In this document: piece after piece, positions 39,072-48,286 of the stretch
How the letters are laid out: each line of letters opens with the position of its first letter
Position numbering within the stretch: position 1 is the stretch's first letter
Source: a marine gamma proteobacterium HTCC2143
Lineage (GTDB): Bacteria; Pseudomonadota; Gammaproteobacteria; Pseudomonadales; Dasaniaceae
DNA length: 64,000 bases
Assembly: GCA_000169075.1 (NCBI GenBank)
Contig: AAVT01000007.1
Coordinates: forward strand, 124,001 to 188,000
Direction of reading: 5' to 3'
Made by a program: the position numbers and the translations under genes
Notes under the pieces: generated by a model
The model's database searches: none
What the model was told of the DNA's origin: nothing
Seen by the model: the letters and a program-made list of their open reading frames with translations, nothing else

Positions 39072-39668
39072 ATGAAAGAATTAGACAACCTAATCAGCAA
39101 TAATAGAAAATGGGCAAAGAACATCAAGGACGACGACCCTGATTTCTTTTATCGCCTCTCAAAACAACAAAACCCAGAGTATCTATGGATCGGCTGCTCT
39201 GATAGCCGCGTTGCGGCAAACCAGATTATCGATCTCCCGCCTGGAGAGGTTTTTGTCCATCGTAATATTGCAAATGTGGTTTCTCACTCTGATTTAAACT
39301 GCCTGTCAGTTATTCAATATGCGGTCGAGGTATTAAAGGTTAAACATATCATTGTCTGCGGCCACTATGGCTGTGGCGGTATACAGGCAGCAATGGATAA
39401 ACAGCAATATGGCCTAATCGACAACTGGTTACAGCATATCAACAATGTCTATCGCCTCAACAAAGAAGAGGTTGACGGTATCGATCACCAGCAGGATAAA
39501 TTGGACCGAATGTGCGAGCTCAATGTCATCGAACAGGCTGGCAATGTTAGCAAAACCACGATTGTTAAAAATGCGTGGAAGGCAAATCAGGATCTTACTA
39601 TTCACGGTTGGGTTTATGACATTAAGGATGGTATTTTGAGAAACCTAAATATTACGGTTTCAAGTTAA
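39072..39668 (+). CDS. can: Beta-class carbonic anhydrase
   Basis: 198 residues. Zinc ligands C42, H98 and C101 (in IGCSDSRV and VCGHYGCGG) with the catalytic D44-R46 pair; RNIANVV and GWVYDIKDG are also typical. It interconverts CO2 and bicarbonate. Stand-alone gene; the yaiI-type gene follows at once. Confidence 0.97.
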   Translation: MKELDNLISNNRKWAKNIKDDDPDFFYRLSKQQNPEYLWIGCSDSRVAANQIIDLPPGEVFVHRNIANVVSHSDLNCLSVIQYAVEVLKVKHIIVCGHYGCGGIQAAMDKQQYGLIDNWLQHINNVYRLNKEEVDGIDHQQDKLDRMCELNVIEQAGNVSKTTIVKNAWKANQDLTIHGWVYDIKDGILRNLNITVSS

Positions 39669-39739
39669 GTGCTAACGGCCGAATGCTCCAACATAACGCA
39701 GGCAGATCGCCCTACGTATTATTTGGCGGAGCATTAATT

Positions 39740-40189
39740 ATGCATATCTGGGTTGATGCAGACGCCTGTCCCAATGTTGTTAAAGACATTCTGTTTCGGG
39801 CGGCAACTCGAACCCAGATAAAACTTACTCTGGTCGCCAACCAACTGATCAAAACACCGCCATCTCCCTACATCAATGCCATTCAAGTTCCGGCCGGCTT
39901 CGACGTAGCAGACAACCACATTGCCAATGCTGTTAACCCAGGCGATATTGTTGTGACGGCTGATATCCCACTGGCAGCTGATATTGTTGCCAAAGGTGCT
40001 TACGGCATTAACCCTCGCGGCACTTTATACAACGAGCACAATATTAAACAGAAGTTAGCGATGCGAAATTTTATGGAGGAGATGCGCGACACTCAACAAA
40101 TTAGCGGCGGACCACCACCTCTCGATGCAAAAGCTAAGCAGGCATTCGCCAATACACTCGATCAATTACTGGCGAAAAAAACGCTGTAA
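39740..40189 (+). CDS. yaiI: YaiI/YqxD family protein (DUF188)
   Basis: About 149 residues from MHIWVDADACPNVVKDIL. Family marks: DADACP at the start, GFDVADNHIAN, VTADIPLAADIVAKGA and NPRGTLY. Function unproven; the fold resembles PIN-type nuclease domains. The frame runs 19 codons upstream, but this ATG follows a TGGCGGAGC ribosome binding site and is the family start. Confidence 0.93.
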   Translation: MHIWVDADACPNVVKDILFRAATRTQIKLTLVANQLIKTPPSPYINAIQVPAGFDVADNHIANAVNPGDIVVTADIPLAADIVAKGAYGINPRGTLYNEHNIKQKLAMRNFMEEMRDTQQISGGPPPLDAKAKQAFANTLDQLLAKKTL

Positions 40190-40383
40190 TACCCTTTATG
40201 ACAGAACAGAAAAAAATTCCGCTTAAAAAAACCTCACTATCATAGATTAATATGATGTCGTTTTTTATAACTTCAAGTGTCAATCCATTCTATTTTTTCT
40301 TTTTCTATTGCGCTCTTGATTACTGAATTTTTGGCCTCAGCTTAGTGTTAAGCCAATAGCATAATTCATCATCGGAGAACGCA

Positions 40384-40860
40384 ATGACTATACATACTCG
40401 CGGTAATACTTTTAACTTAAATGATTTCTTTCAGCTAACATCCCCCCAGTTTAGTCCCAGAAAATCATACTCTTTTTCACCAAAGGAATTAGCCACCTCA
40501 GGCACAATGCCAACAGCAAAAAGTCATCAGAATAATCCCAGCGTAGATATCATTGAAAAAAATGACAGCTATGAGTTAGTCATGGAGCTGGCGGGTGTAA
40601 AAAAGGAAAACATTGCTATCACTTTGGAAAACTCTACCTTGATCATAACGGCAGAAAAGACCCGCAAAGACAGCACGCAAGAGGCCGCTAAAACTCTACG
40701 CACCGAAAGAAACTTTGGAACCTTATCCCGCCGTTTTAATTTAGGTCAGGACATTGAGCAGGATAACATTGAAGCCAGCTTCATCGACGGCTTGCTGACG
40801 GTATCTGTTTTTAAAGTTAAAAAAAATGAGCCCGCACAACGAACCATTGAAATCCACTAA
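40384..40860 (+). CDS. Small heat-shock protein, Hsp20/alpha-crystallin family
   Basis: 158 residues. A polar N-terminal arm (1-45), an alpha-crystallin domain (about 50-150: VDIIEKNDSYELVMELAGVKKENIAITLENSTLIITAEK) and a C-terminal I-x-I motif (IEI) for oligomerisation. An ATP-independent holdase that binds unfolding proteins. A strong terminator follows. I could not identify a convincing heat-shock promoter upstream. Confidence 0.95.
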   Translation: MTIHTRGNTFNLNDFFQLTSPQFSPRKSYSFSPKELATSGTMPTAKSHQNNPSVDIIEKNDSYELVMELAGVKKENIAITLENSTLIITAEKTRKDSTQEAAKTLRTERNFGTLSRRFNLGQDIEQDNIEASFIDGLLTVSVFKVKKNEPAQRTIEIH

Positions 40861-40869
40861 CACCATTGA

Positions 40870-40910
40870 CCAATGCCTGGCAAAACAGCTTTGCCAGGCA
40901 TTGGTATTTT
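40870..40910 (+). terminator. Strong intrinsic terminator of the hsp20 gene
   Basis: A 15-base perfect stem, CCAATGCCTGGCAAA paired with its complement at 40890-40904 around a 5-base loop, followed by TATTTT. It begins 10 bases after the stop codon. Confidence 0.85.
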
Positions 40911-40919
40911 GCCTATAAT
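40891..40919 (+). promoter_or_regulatory. Sigma-70 promoter of ppnP overlapping the hsp20 terminator
   Basis: TTGCCA (40891-40896), 17-base spacer, perfect TATAAT (40914-40919). The -35 box lies inside the 3' arm of the terminator hairpin. Transcription would begin near 40926, 28 bases before the ppnP ATG. Confidence 0.8.
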
Positions 40920-40953
40920 CCCCGCCCTCTTATCCCTGACAGGCGGTTTTAAC

Positions 40954-41235
40954 ATGTTCAATACTAATCAATATTTCGATGGCAAGGTTGCTTCCATTGC
41001 CTTTCAAACAGACACACTGCCAGCTACTGTCGGCGTTATGGCCGTGGGTGAATTTGAATTTGGCACCAGCCAGAAAGAAACAATGACGGTCGTCAGTGGT
41101 GCGTTAACGGTGAAATTACCTGCTAGTGATAGCTGGAATACATTTTCGGCTGGTGAACATTTCATTGTTGCCGCCAACGAAAAATTTCAAGTAAAAGTGG
41201 CGGTAGAAACTGCCTATCTTTGCGTTTACGAATAA
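40954..41235 (+). CDS. ppnP: Pyrimidine/purine nucleoside phosphorylase PpnP
   Basis: 93 residues from [18 protein letters not shown]; a small cupin-like fold that phosphorolyses several nucleosides. Family marks: [25 protein letters not shown] and [13 protein letters not shown]...AYLCVYE. The in-frame extension upstream crosses the promoter, so the ATG after AGGCGG is the start. Confidence 0.95.
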   Translation: MFNTNQYFDGKVASIAFQTDTLPATVGVMAVGEFEFGTSQKETMTVVSGALTVKLPASDSWNTFSAGEHFIVAANEKFQVKVAVETAYLCVYE

Positions 41236-41272
41236 CCCCTAAGATTATTAACATTTTTAGACCCCTCTGTGG

Positions 41273-41764
41273 TTGTCTATTTTGAAAAATTTGGTTGCTT
41301 GCTTTTGTGGTCGCGAAGTCAGTTTCGAACTCTGCTGTGGACCACTGCTAGCCGGTCAAACAATCGCTCAAACAGCAGAGCAGTTAATGCGATCTCGCTT
41401 CTCGGCCTTTTGCACAGGCAATGCCGACTACCTGATCACCAGTCACCACTCATCAAAAAGATCAGCTAACGATAAACAGGAACTCGAAGACTCTTTTAAA
41501 CAGTCCAAGTGGCTTCAACTCACCATCATCGAGTCGAACATGGGCTTAGCCAGTGATAGTCACGGCGAGGTAGAGTTTGTTGCTATTTACCGCCAGAATG
41601 AAGAGGTATCGCGGTTGCACGAGCGATCTCAATTTGTCAAAGAAAACGGTCTCTGGTTTTATGTTGACGGGGTGTTAAATGCTCTCCCAGATACACGACT
41701 ACCAAAACGTAATGAATCCTGCTGGTGTGGTAGCGGTAGAAAATTCAAACGGTGCCACGGATAA
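41273..41764 (+). CDS. ychJ: YchJ family protein (UPF0225, SEC-C motif)
   Basis: 163 residues from a TTG start. A zinc-binding motif in the N-terminus (CFCGREVSFELCCGP), the MRSRFSAFCTGNADYLITSHH core, and a C-terminal SEC-C motif CWCGSGRKFKRCHG. SEC-C binds zinc and, in SecA, SecB; the role of YchJ is unknown. The dispersed repeats follow. Confidence 0.9.
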   Translation: MSILKNLVACFCGREVSFELCCGPLLAGQTIAQTAEQLMRSRFSAFCTGNADYLITSHHSSKRSANDKQELEDSFKQSKWLQLTIIESNMGLASDSHGEVEFVAIYRQNEEVSRLHERSQFVKENGLWFYVDGVLNALPDTRLPKRNESCWCGSGRKFKRCHG

Positions 41765-41930
41765 AACAGTTATCTGCGTGATTCAGCAGAACAATCATGG
41801 TCGATAGGCTTTTAGCGGCGTACCGGCGGGGCGTAATCGTGTAGCAATCAAGTAGCGCCGTTGCTGGGTTTAGTAACAGAATAATAAAAACTATTTAGCG
41901 ACAATGAATGTTGGGGTTTATTGTGTTTTT

Positions 41931-42300
41931 GGCGCCGACGACTGTGCCGGAGGCTGTCGCTGCATGGGACTGGCCCCTCCGGGGTTCCCTCGGAAGTGTC
42001 TGAGCCTTAAAACGCTTCGCTGTCTCATTCACGCCCTCGGCCAATCCCTTTAACTTTCGCGACAACCCCCAGCCCAGCCCTCTAATCTCATTTTCTCATT
42101 TTCTCATCTAGCAGCGTGCAGTTGTCAGCAGTCACTGCGAAAGAAGGCAGCGGAGTGGCGTTATTGCGAAACATAAAAGATGAGTGCTGAGTGAGTGGCT
42201 GAGACCGGCCGTTTTTCAGGCCGGGTTCAGGCGGGAAGGAAGGCAGCCCAGAGGGCCACCATCGTGCAGCAATCACGTTGTGCCGTTGCCGGGTTTAGTA
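41931..42300 (+). repeat. ~370 bp dispersed non-coding repeat, copy A1
   Basis: Runs from GGCGCCGACGACTG to TTGCCGGGTTTAGTA. It is tandem with A2 (57-base spacer) and by eye over 90% identical to it; copies B1 and B2 at 62.8-63.7 kb are more distant. Inside are CCCCTCCGGGGTTCC, a CCGGCC/GGCCGG hairpin (42205-42224) and GCCCAGAGGGCCACC. Short minus-strand frames are not conserved in frame between pairs, so it is taken as non-coding. No terminal direct repeat or transposase seen. Confidence 0.85.
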
Positions 42301-42357
42301 ACAGAGGCTAATGGAGATCAGTGAGCGATCCCACTCACTGAGAGACATGGTGCTTTT

Positions 42358-42720
42358 GGCGCCGACGACTGTGCCGGAGGCCGTCGCTGCATGGGACTGG
42401 CCCCTCCGGGGTTCCCTCGGAAGTGCCTGAGCCTTAAAACGCTTCGCTGTCTCACTCACCGCCTCGGCCAATCCCCTTAACTTTCGCGACAACCCCCAGC
42501 CCAGCCCTCTAATCGGGTGCGTTTTTTCTGCTAACAGCGTCTAACTGTCACCAGTCACTGCGAGAGAAGGCAGCGGGGTGGCGTTATTGCGAAACATAAA
42601 AGATGAGTGCTGAGTGAGTGGCTGAGACCGGCCGTTTTTCAGGCTGGGCTCCGGCGGGAAGGAAGGTAGCCCAGAGGGCCACCATCGTGTAGCAATCACG
42701 TTGCGCCGTTGCCGGGTTCA
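42358..42720 (+). repeat. ~370 bp dispersed non-coding repeat, copy A2
   Basis: Second unit of the tandem pair, same orientation and same ends (GGCGCCGACG to TTGCCGGGTTCA). The main difference from A1 is in the middle, where A1 has repeated CATTTTCT and A2 has TCGGGTGCG, and in an A2 change of the hairpin loop region (GGCTGGGCT). Confidence 0.85.
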
Positions 42721-42818
42721 GTCGATTAAATAGTACGACCAAGACAACGGCCTAATCACATAATCTTCAAAATCATATCTTATTGCCGAGACTCAAGATC
42801 CTCGAGGCGATGACCCAA

Positions 42819-44525
42819 TCAGTCCACATGCGCATCACCGGCGCCGGTGGGTACCCGGATACTATCAACCAACTGTCGGATATGCAGTGGAGTAGGCGCC
42901 GTAAACTGACAAACCGCCGTTGCCACTGCAAAGTTCACCATCATCCCCAGTGCACCAATGCCTTCAGGCGATATACCAAACCACCAATGCTCAGCCGAAT
43001 TTGCCGAGGGATCGATAAACTTAAAGTAAATAATATAACTGATTGTAAATACCATGCCCGCCAGCATTCCGCTGATGGCACCTTCCTTGTTCATGCCTTT
43101 GGAAAATATCCCCATAATGATGGCTGGAAATAAGCTTGCAGCCGCCAAACCAAAAGCAATAGCCACCACCTGAGCAACAAAGTCCGGCGGATTAATGCCC
43201 AGATAGCCGGCAATGCAAACGCCAACCGCCGCAGCTAAACGGGCATAGAATAATTCCTGCTTTTCGGTAATAGCCGGCATCAGGTTTCGCTTTAGCAAGT
43301 CATGCGAGATGGAAGAAGAGACAACCAGCAATAGGCCGGCGGATGTCGATAAGGCTGCTGCAATACCGCCAGCGGCGACCAACGCAATCACCCATGCGGG
43401 CAAATTCGCAATCTCCGGATTGGCCAGCACCATAATATCCCGGTCAATGGTCATTTCATTGCGCTCATCAGCGGCATAAAACATTTTTCCATCGTTGTTT
43501 TTATCCTCCCAGCTAATCAGTCCCGTTGCCTCCCAGTTCTTGATCCAGGACGGCGCTTGCTCATGAGAGGTGCCCGCCATATCTTCACCATTGATCGTCT
43601 GGATCATATTGACGCGGGCAAAACTGGCAACAGCCGGAGCCGTGGTGTACACAATCGCGATAAATAACAATGCCCAGCCCGCAGACTTACGGGCATCGCT
43701 GACTTTTGGTACAGTGAAAAACCGGACGATTACATGAGGTAAGCCTGCGGTCCCAACCATCAATGCCGCAGTGATAAAAAATATGTCAATGGTACTTTTT
43801 GAGCCTTCCGTGTAGGCATCAAAGCCCAACTCTGTTGAAAGGCCATCCAGCTTGTCGAGCAAAAACATGCCGGAGCCGTCAGCAAGTTCAGCACCAAACC
43901 CTACTTGCGGCAGCCAATGACCCGTCATCATGATGGCAATAAAAACAGCTGGCACGGTATAGGCCACCACCAGCACACAATATTGCGCAACTTGGGTATA
44001 GGTGATGCCTTTCATACCACCCAACACGGCATAGAAAAACACCAGCGTCATGCCAATAATAACGCCCCAGGTAATATCAACCTCTAAGAAGCGCGAAAAT
44101 ACCACGCCAACGCCACGCATCTGTCCCGCCACATAGGTAAACGAAACAATCAGCGCACAGACCACAGCAACCGTGCGAGCTGCATTGGAGTAATAACGAT
44201 CACCGACAAAATCGGGCACGGTAAACTTTCCAAACTTACGCAGATAAGGCGCCAAACACAGGGCCAGTAGCACATAACCACCGGTCCAGCCCATCAAATA
44301 GACAGCGCCATCGTAGCCAATAAATGAAATGATTCCCGCCATCGAAATAAATGACGCTGCACTCATCCAGTCTGCGGCTGTCGCCATGCCGTTGGCGATA
44401 GGATTGACTCCACCACCGGCCACATAAAACTCTTGTGTGGACCCTGCTCTCGCCCATATCGCAATAGCGATGTAGAGTGCAAAAGAGAGACCGACCAGTA
44501 AAAACGTCCAACCTTGAATATCCAA
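42819..44525 (-). CDS. Sodium:solute symporter, large subunit (VC_2705/ActP-like)
   Basis: 568 residues with about 13 membrane segments of the SSS family: EFYVAGGGVNPIANGMATAADWMSAASFISMAG, and YFYAVLGGMKGITYTQVAQYCVLV-type central segments. The subclass partnered with a small DUF4212 subunit (which is present 5 bases upstream) includes acetate/short-chain-acid transporters. The exact substrate is not shown. An acidic insert near residues 310-350 (GEDMAGTSHEQAPSWIKN) is typical of this group. Confidence 0.9.
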   Translation of the reverse strand: MDIQGWTFLLVGLSFALYIAIAIWARAGSTQEFYVAGGGVNPIANGMATAADWMSAASFISMAGIISFIGYDGAVYLMGWTGGYVLLALCLAPYLRKFGKFTVPDFVGDRYYSNAARTVAVVCALIVSFTYVAGQMRGVGVVFSRFLEVDITWGVIIGMTLVFFYAVLGGMKGITYTQVAQYCVLVVAYTVPAVFIAIMMTGHWLPQVGFGAELADGSGMFLLDKLDGLSTELGFDAYTEGSKSTIDIFFITAALMVGTAGLPHVIVRFFTVPKVSDARKSAGWALLFIAIVYTTAPAVASFARVNMIQTINGEDMAGTSHEQAPSWIKNWEATGLISWEDKNNDGKMFYAADERNEMTIDRDIMVLANPEIANLPAWVIALVAAGGIAAALSTSAGLLLVVSSSISHDLLKRNLMPAITEKQELFYARLAAAVGVCIAGYLGINPPDFVAQVVAIAFGLAAASLFPAIIMGIFSKGMNKEGAISGMLAGMVFTISYIIYFKFIDPSANSAEHWWFGISPEGIGALGMMVNFAVATAVCQFTAPTPLHIRQLVDSIRVPTGAGDAHVD

Positions 44526-44530
44526 TGCAC

Positions 44531-44812
44531 TTACTCCTCGTCGTTTACGTGGTATTTTTGGTCAAGCTTGTGCATCGCTCTCACGTAATAAACAATCAGC
44601 ACTACAAAAACATAAATAGCTCCCTGCTGGGCAAACCAAAAGCCCAATTTGAAGCCGAAGAACTGAAATTGATTAAGCCAGTCTACCCACAAAATACCTG
44701 CTCCAAACGACACTACAAACCAAATAGCCAGCAATTTGAGCATCAGACGGATATTTTCACGCCAATAGTCGGACGCCTGTTTATCCTCTTTTTCAGTCAT
44801 TACATGCCTCAT
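44531..44812 (-). CDS. DUF4212 small subunit of the sodium/solute symporter
   Basis: 93 residues: YWRENIRLMLKLLAIWFVVSFGAGILW followed by a second helix (GAIYVFVVLIVYYVRAMHKLD). Matches the putative small subunit encoded before VC_2705-type symporters, two helices, and probably needed for assembly or activity. The promoter should lie in 44813-45125, with a CRP-type site at 44996. Confidence 0.92.
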   Translation of the reverse strand: MRHVMTEKEDKQASDYWRENIRLMLKLLAIWFVVSFGAGILWVDWLNQFQFFGFKLGFWFAQQGAIYVFVVLIVYYVRAMHKLDQKYHVNDEE

Positions 44813-44995
44813 TTATTAGGTTGATTTTTTACAGAGTCATTGGACAATGGATCGAGTAAAAGACAACCCCCAAAGGTTGCGTAACCCGTCACCAGCAGAC
44901 AAAAACTTATTATTATTTCATTGCCGCTTTCAATCTGCACGGTACTTTACAATGATTAGACAATCCTCTCTACCCCCATAGAGCAAGAGTGTTGC

Positions 44996-45011
44996 TGTGA
45001 AATTGATCACA
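44996..45011. promoter_or_regulatory. CRP/Vfr-type binding site
   Basis: TGTGAAATTGATCACA: a perfect TGTGA-N6-TCACA palindrome. It lies 184 bases upstream of the symporter small-subunit ATG and 114 bases before the hypothetical gene at 45126. Acetate permease operons are cAMP-CRP controlled in E. coli, so the symporter is the likely target. Confidence 0.7.
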
Positions 45012-45125
45012 GAAGTCGACATTTTTCGGCCAGCACGGCATAGATGTGAAGCAGTCCCTGTCTTCAGCCTATCAATCGGCTATTGTTTAGCCATATCTCA
45101 TTAATACTAATGACCGACTAATCAC

Positions 45126-45557
45126 ATGCGATCACTGTTCTTCTTAGCTACTGTTCTTGTCCTGCTAGTGGGGTATCTGGAATCTACCAAGATTACAGCT
45201 CCCGCTAGTGTGCAGCTGACAACAATGACCTCCGTGATAAGAACACCACTGCAAGTACAACCCACGAAAACAGCGGCTACTCACGTTGTTCACGCCACAC
45301 TCCCGGCGCAAGCCAACGACGCAGCCCCCATTCCACAATCGGCAAAGTCATCCCTTAACTTGAAACTGCCCAGCGAAAACGCGGTAAAATGGCGGGATTC
45401 AACCGGGCTGACGGCTCATGCGCAAAGACGTCTTATGAACCTCTTCAAAAAAGAAGTCGGAGAGCAGGTTAGCTATAGCGCTGAGCTGATTTATGACGCC
45501 GAAAAAGGCGAAAATATTACCGGCGGCAAAGTGAATATCAGAATACCGCTGGGTTAG
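45126..45557 (+). CDS. Hypothetical exported or membrane-anchored protein
   Basis: 143 residues. N-terminal hydrophobic stretch (MRSLFFLATVLVLLVGYLES), then a Thr/Ala/Pro-rich, low-complexity region to about residue 85, then a compact C-terminal part (LTAHAQRRLMNLFKKEVGEQVSYSAELIYDAEKGENITGGKVNIRIPLG) that looks folded. No domain recognised. Stands alone between the symporter operon and deaD. Confidence 0.6.
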   Translation: MRSLFFLATVLVLLVGYLESTKITAPASVQLTTMTSVIRTPLQVQPTKTAATHVVHATLPAQANDAAPIPQSAKSSLNLKLPSENAVKWRDSTGLTAHAQRRLMNLFKKEVGEQVSYSAELIYDAEKGENITGGKVNIRIPLG

Positions 45558-45666
45558 CGAGTAATAACCAACAACTCGCTTCCAGACTTCCCCGAAAACC
45601 TCTATAATCCAGTATTGTATTCCTTAGTGCTGTTACCTAGCACAACCCTTGGCCCGAGAAATAATC

Positions 45667-47493
45667 ATGTCGACCCCTGAAGTCACCAGTTTTACCGAAC
45701 TGGCGCTATCTGCTCCTGTCCAAAAAGCCGTCAGTATTGTCGGTTACGAGCAACCATCGCCCATCCAAGCAGCGACTATCCCGCATCTCCTCAATGGCGA
45801 TGATCTACTGGGTGTGGCACAAACCGGAACCGGTAAAACGGCTGCATTTGCACTTCCTTTGCTCAGCCGAATTGACCTTAAGAAAAATTCGCCACAGGTA
45901 CTGGTACTGGCACCCACGCGGGAGTTAGCCATTCAGGTTGCTGAAGCCTTTAAAACCTATGCTAGTCAAATGAAAGGATTCCACGTTCTGCCAATCTACG
46001 GCGGTCAGGATATGAGCGGCCAGTTGCGTCAATTGAAACGAGGCGCTCATGTTGTCGTTGGCACCCCGGGACGAGTGATGGATCATCTGCGCAGGGGCAG
46101 TCTCAACCTAGACGGCCTCACCGGCTTGGTTCTCGACGAAGCTGATGAGATGCTGCGTATGGGCTTCATCGATGATGTCGAATGGATATTGGAACACACA
46201 CCGCCAAAGCGCCAGGTTGCGCTATTTTCGGCGACTATGCCAAAACCTATCCGTAAAGTCGCCGACCGCTACCTATCTGACCCCAAAGAGGTCCGAATTG
46301 CCACCGACGCGACGACGGCACCACGCATCGAACAACGCTACCTGATCGTCAACGGCTTCGACCGTAAACTGGATGCAATCACACGCATTCTCGAAGCTGA
46401 TGATTTTGACGCGATGATTATTTTTGTCCGCACCAAAACAGCAACAGCTGAACTTGCGGAGAAGCTTGAAGCGCGTGGTTATTCGGCCTCAGCCCTGAAT
46501 GGTGATATGAACCAAGCGCTGCGTGAACGCACGATTAACCGTCTGAAAAAGAAACAGCTGGATATTATTGTCGCAACAGATGTTGCCGCCCGCGGTATTG
46601 ACGTTGAGCGGGTGAGCCACGTACTCAATTTCGATATTCCTTATGATCCCGAAGCCTACGTTCACCGCATTGGGCGCACCGGTCGCGCAGGCCGTGAAGG
46701 AAAAGCTATTTTATTTGTAGCTCCGCGTGAAAAACGCTTACTGCATACGATTGAAAAATCCACACGACAAACAATCCTGCCTATGGACCTGCCCAGTGGC
46801 AGTGAGGTGTCCAATAAACGTATTCAAAGCTTTAAGGAACTATTAACTGAAACATTGGCCAACCAGTCGCTGGATTTCTTTCATGATATTCTCGCTGGAT
46901 ACAGCGTTGAGCACGACCGCTCCTCAGAAGATATTGCCTGCGCACTTGCCTACCTCATACAAAAAGACAAACCGCTGCAAGTTGCCGACGCCCCGCAGCC
47001 AAAAAGGCGCCGCGAAACCGAAAAGCCCAACAATCGAGAGAGCGAAGGTCGTCGAACCAGTGAGCGACGCCCAGAAAGAACACGGGAAAAGTCGCCTAGA
47101 ACAGCATCAAAAAGTGATGACCTTAATATGGTCAAATACCGGATTGAAGTTGGTCGCAATGATGACGTCAAACCCGGTGATATTGTTGGAGCCATCAGCA
47201 ACGAAGCCGGAATTGATGGCGGTGCTATTGGGCATATCAAACTTCACGATGAATACAGTACGGTCGACCTACCTGCGGGCATGCCCAAAGAAATCCTGCA
47301 TCATTTGAGGAAAGTCCGTATTTGTAATCTGCCAACGCAAATTAAACTCGATAACGGTGACGGTGCGAGTGATAGCACAGGTGCTAAGCCCAGCGCAAAA
47401 AAACGCAAACCCAAAGCTGATGCAAAAAAAACCGGGGCTAAGGCGTCTAAAGGCAAAGGCGAAGTAAAAGCTAAAAAACGCAAACCTGCCTAG
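45667..47493 (+). CDS. deaD: DEAD-box RNA helicase DeaD/CsdA
   Basis: 608 residues from MSTPEVTSFTELALS. Helicase core with [22 protein letters not shown] in LFSATMP, and [13 protein letters not shown]. It is followed by a DbpA-type RNA-binding domain (YRIEVGRNDDVKPGDIVGAISNEAGI, about residues 485-565) and a Lys/Ala-rich tail. Works in cold-adapted ribosome assembly and mRNA decay. The second DEAD-box gene in the window, unlike rhlB in having the accessory domain. Confidence 0.94.
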   Translation: MSTPEVTSFTELALSAPVQKAVSIVGYEQPSPIQAATIPHLLNGDDLLGVAQTGTGKTAAFALPLLSRIDLKKNSPQVLVLAPTRELAIQVAEAFKTYASQMKGFHVLPIYGGQDMSGQLRQLKRGAHVVVGTPGRVMDHLRRGSLNLDGLTGLVLDEADEMLRMGFIDDVEWILEHTPPKRQVALFSATMPKPIRKVADRYLSDPKEVRIATDATTAPRIEQRYLIVNGFDRKLDAITRILEADDFDAMIIFVRTKTATAELAEKLEARGYSASALNGDMNQALRERTINRLKKKQLDIIVATDVAARGIDVERVSHVLNFDIPYDPEAYVHRIGRTGRAGREGKAILFVAPREKRLLHTIEKSTRQTILPMDLPSGSEVSNKRIQSFKELLTETLANQSLDFFHDILAGYSVEHDRSSEDIACALAYLIQKDKPLQVADAPQPKRRRETEKPNNRESEGRRTSERRPERTREKSPRTASKSDDLNMVKYRIEVGRNDDVKPGDIVGAISNEAGIDGGAIGHIKLHDEYSTVDLPAGMPKEILHHLRKVRICNLPTQIKLDNGDGASDSTGAKPSAKKRKPKADAKKTGAKASKGKGEVKAKKRKPA

Positions 47494-47545
47494 TCACCGC
47501 TTTAATCATCGGGTTTGCACCATTTAACCGGCCAATACGGTTCGT

Positions 47546-48286
47546 ATGAGTACAAAAGACGACATCTATTCGCAACCACTGGACACCATTACCGGGTTTA
47601 CCTTTGACGAGCACGTTGTCAATGTATTCCCGGATATGATTCAGCGCTCAGTGCCCGGATACAGCACCATTATCGCCATGACCGGCGTACTGGCTGAACG
47701 TTACGTCCAACCCAACAGCCGTTGTTACGATCTAGGTAGCTCTTTGGGTGCATCAACACTTGCTATGCGGCGCCAGCTGCATAGTCGCCCCTGTAAAATT
47801 ATCGCCGTCGACAATTCTGTGGCCATGCAAAATCGCTGTCGTGAAATTCTCGCTCAGGACAACGACGGCAATGCCTCCCCTGTAGACGTAGAGCTGGTCG
47901 ACAGTGATATACGCGATATTACCATTGCCAATGCATCGGTCGTCGTCCTTAACTTTACCCTGCAATTTATCGCTAACGATACACGAGAGGCTTTGCTGAA
48001 GCGTATTTTTGATGGCATGCTTGATGGTGGCATTCTCATTTTGTCTGAAAAAATTCTTTTCGAAGATCCTCATCTGCAGGCACTTAATACCGACTTACAC
48101 CATAGCTTTAAACGCGCCAACGGTTATAGCGAAATGGAAGTCAGCCAAAAGCGAACCGCTTTGGAAAATGTACTCATCCCCGAAACCATTGCCAGCCATC
48201 AGCATCGATTAAAAGCCGTGGGGTTTAATAACGTCGACGTCTGGTTTCAGTGTTTCAATTTTGCCTCGTTAGTAGCCATTAAGTGA
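47546..48286 (+). CDS. cmoA: Carboxy-S-adenosyl-L-methionine synthase CmoA
   Basis: 246 residues. Makes carboxy-SAM from SAM and prephenate for wobble uridine modification. SAM-binding DLGSSLGASTLAM, family start FDEHVVNVFPDMIQRSVPGY and SEKILFEDP in the C-terminal half. Overlaps cmoB by four bases, so the two are co-translated. Confidence 0.97.
   Translation: MSTKDDIYSQPLDTITGFTFDEHVVNVFPDMIQRSVPGYSTIIAMTGVLAERYVQPNSRCYDLGSSLGASTLAMRRQLHSRPCKIIAVDNSVAMQNRCREILAQDNDGNASPVDVELVDSDIRDITIANASVVVLNFTLQFIANDTREALLKRIFDGMLDGGILILSEKILFEDPHLQALNTDLHHSFKRANGYSEMEVSQKRTALENVLIPETIASHQHRLKAVGFNNVDVWFQCFNFASLVAIK

Noticed and set aside
42088..42492. Two minus-strand frames (62 and 65 codons) within the A repeats
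   Set aside because: They are open only because the repeat is GC-rich; the frames do not keep start, stop or phase between copies, so I treat the repeat as non-coding.
41931..42720. A CRISPR array
   Set aside because: The repeated units are about 370 bases, only two per site, with no short regular repeats or spacers and no cas genes nearby.
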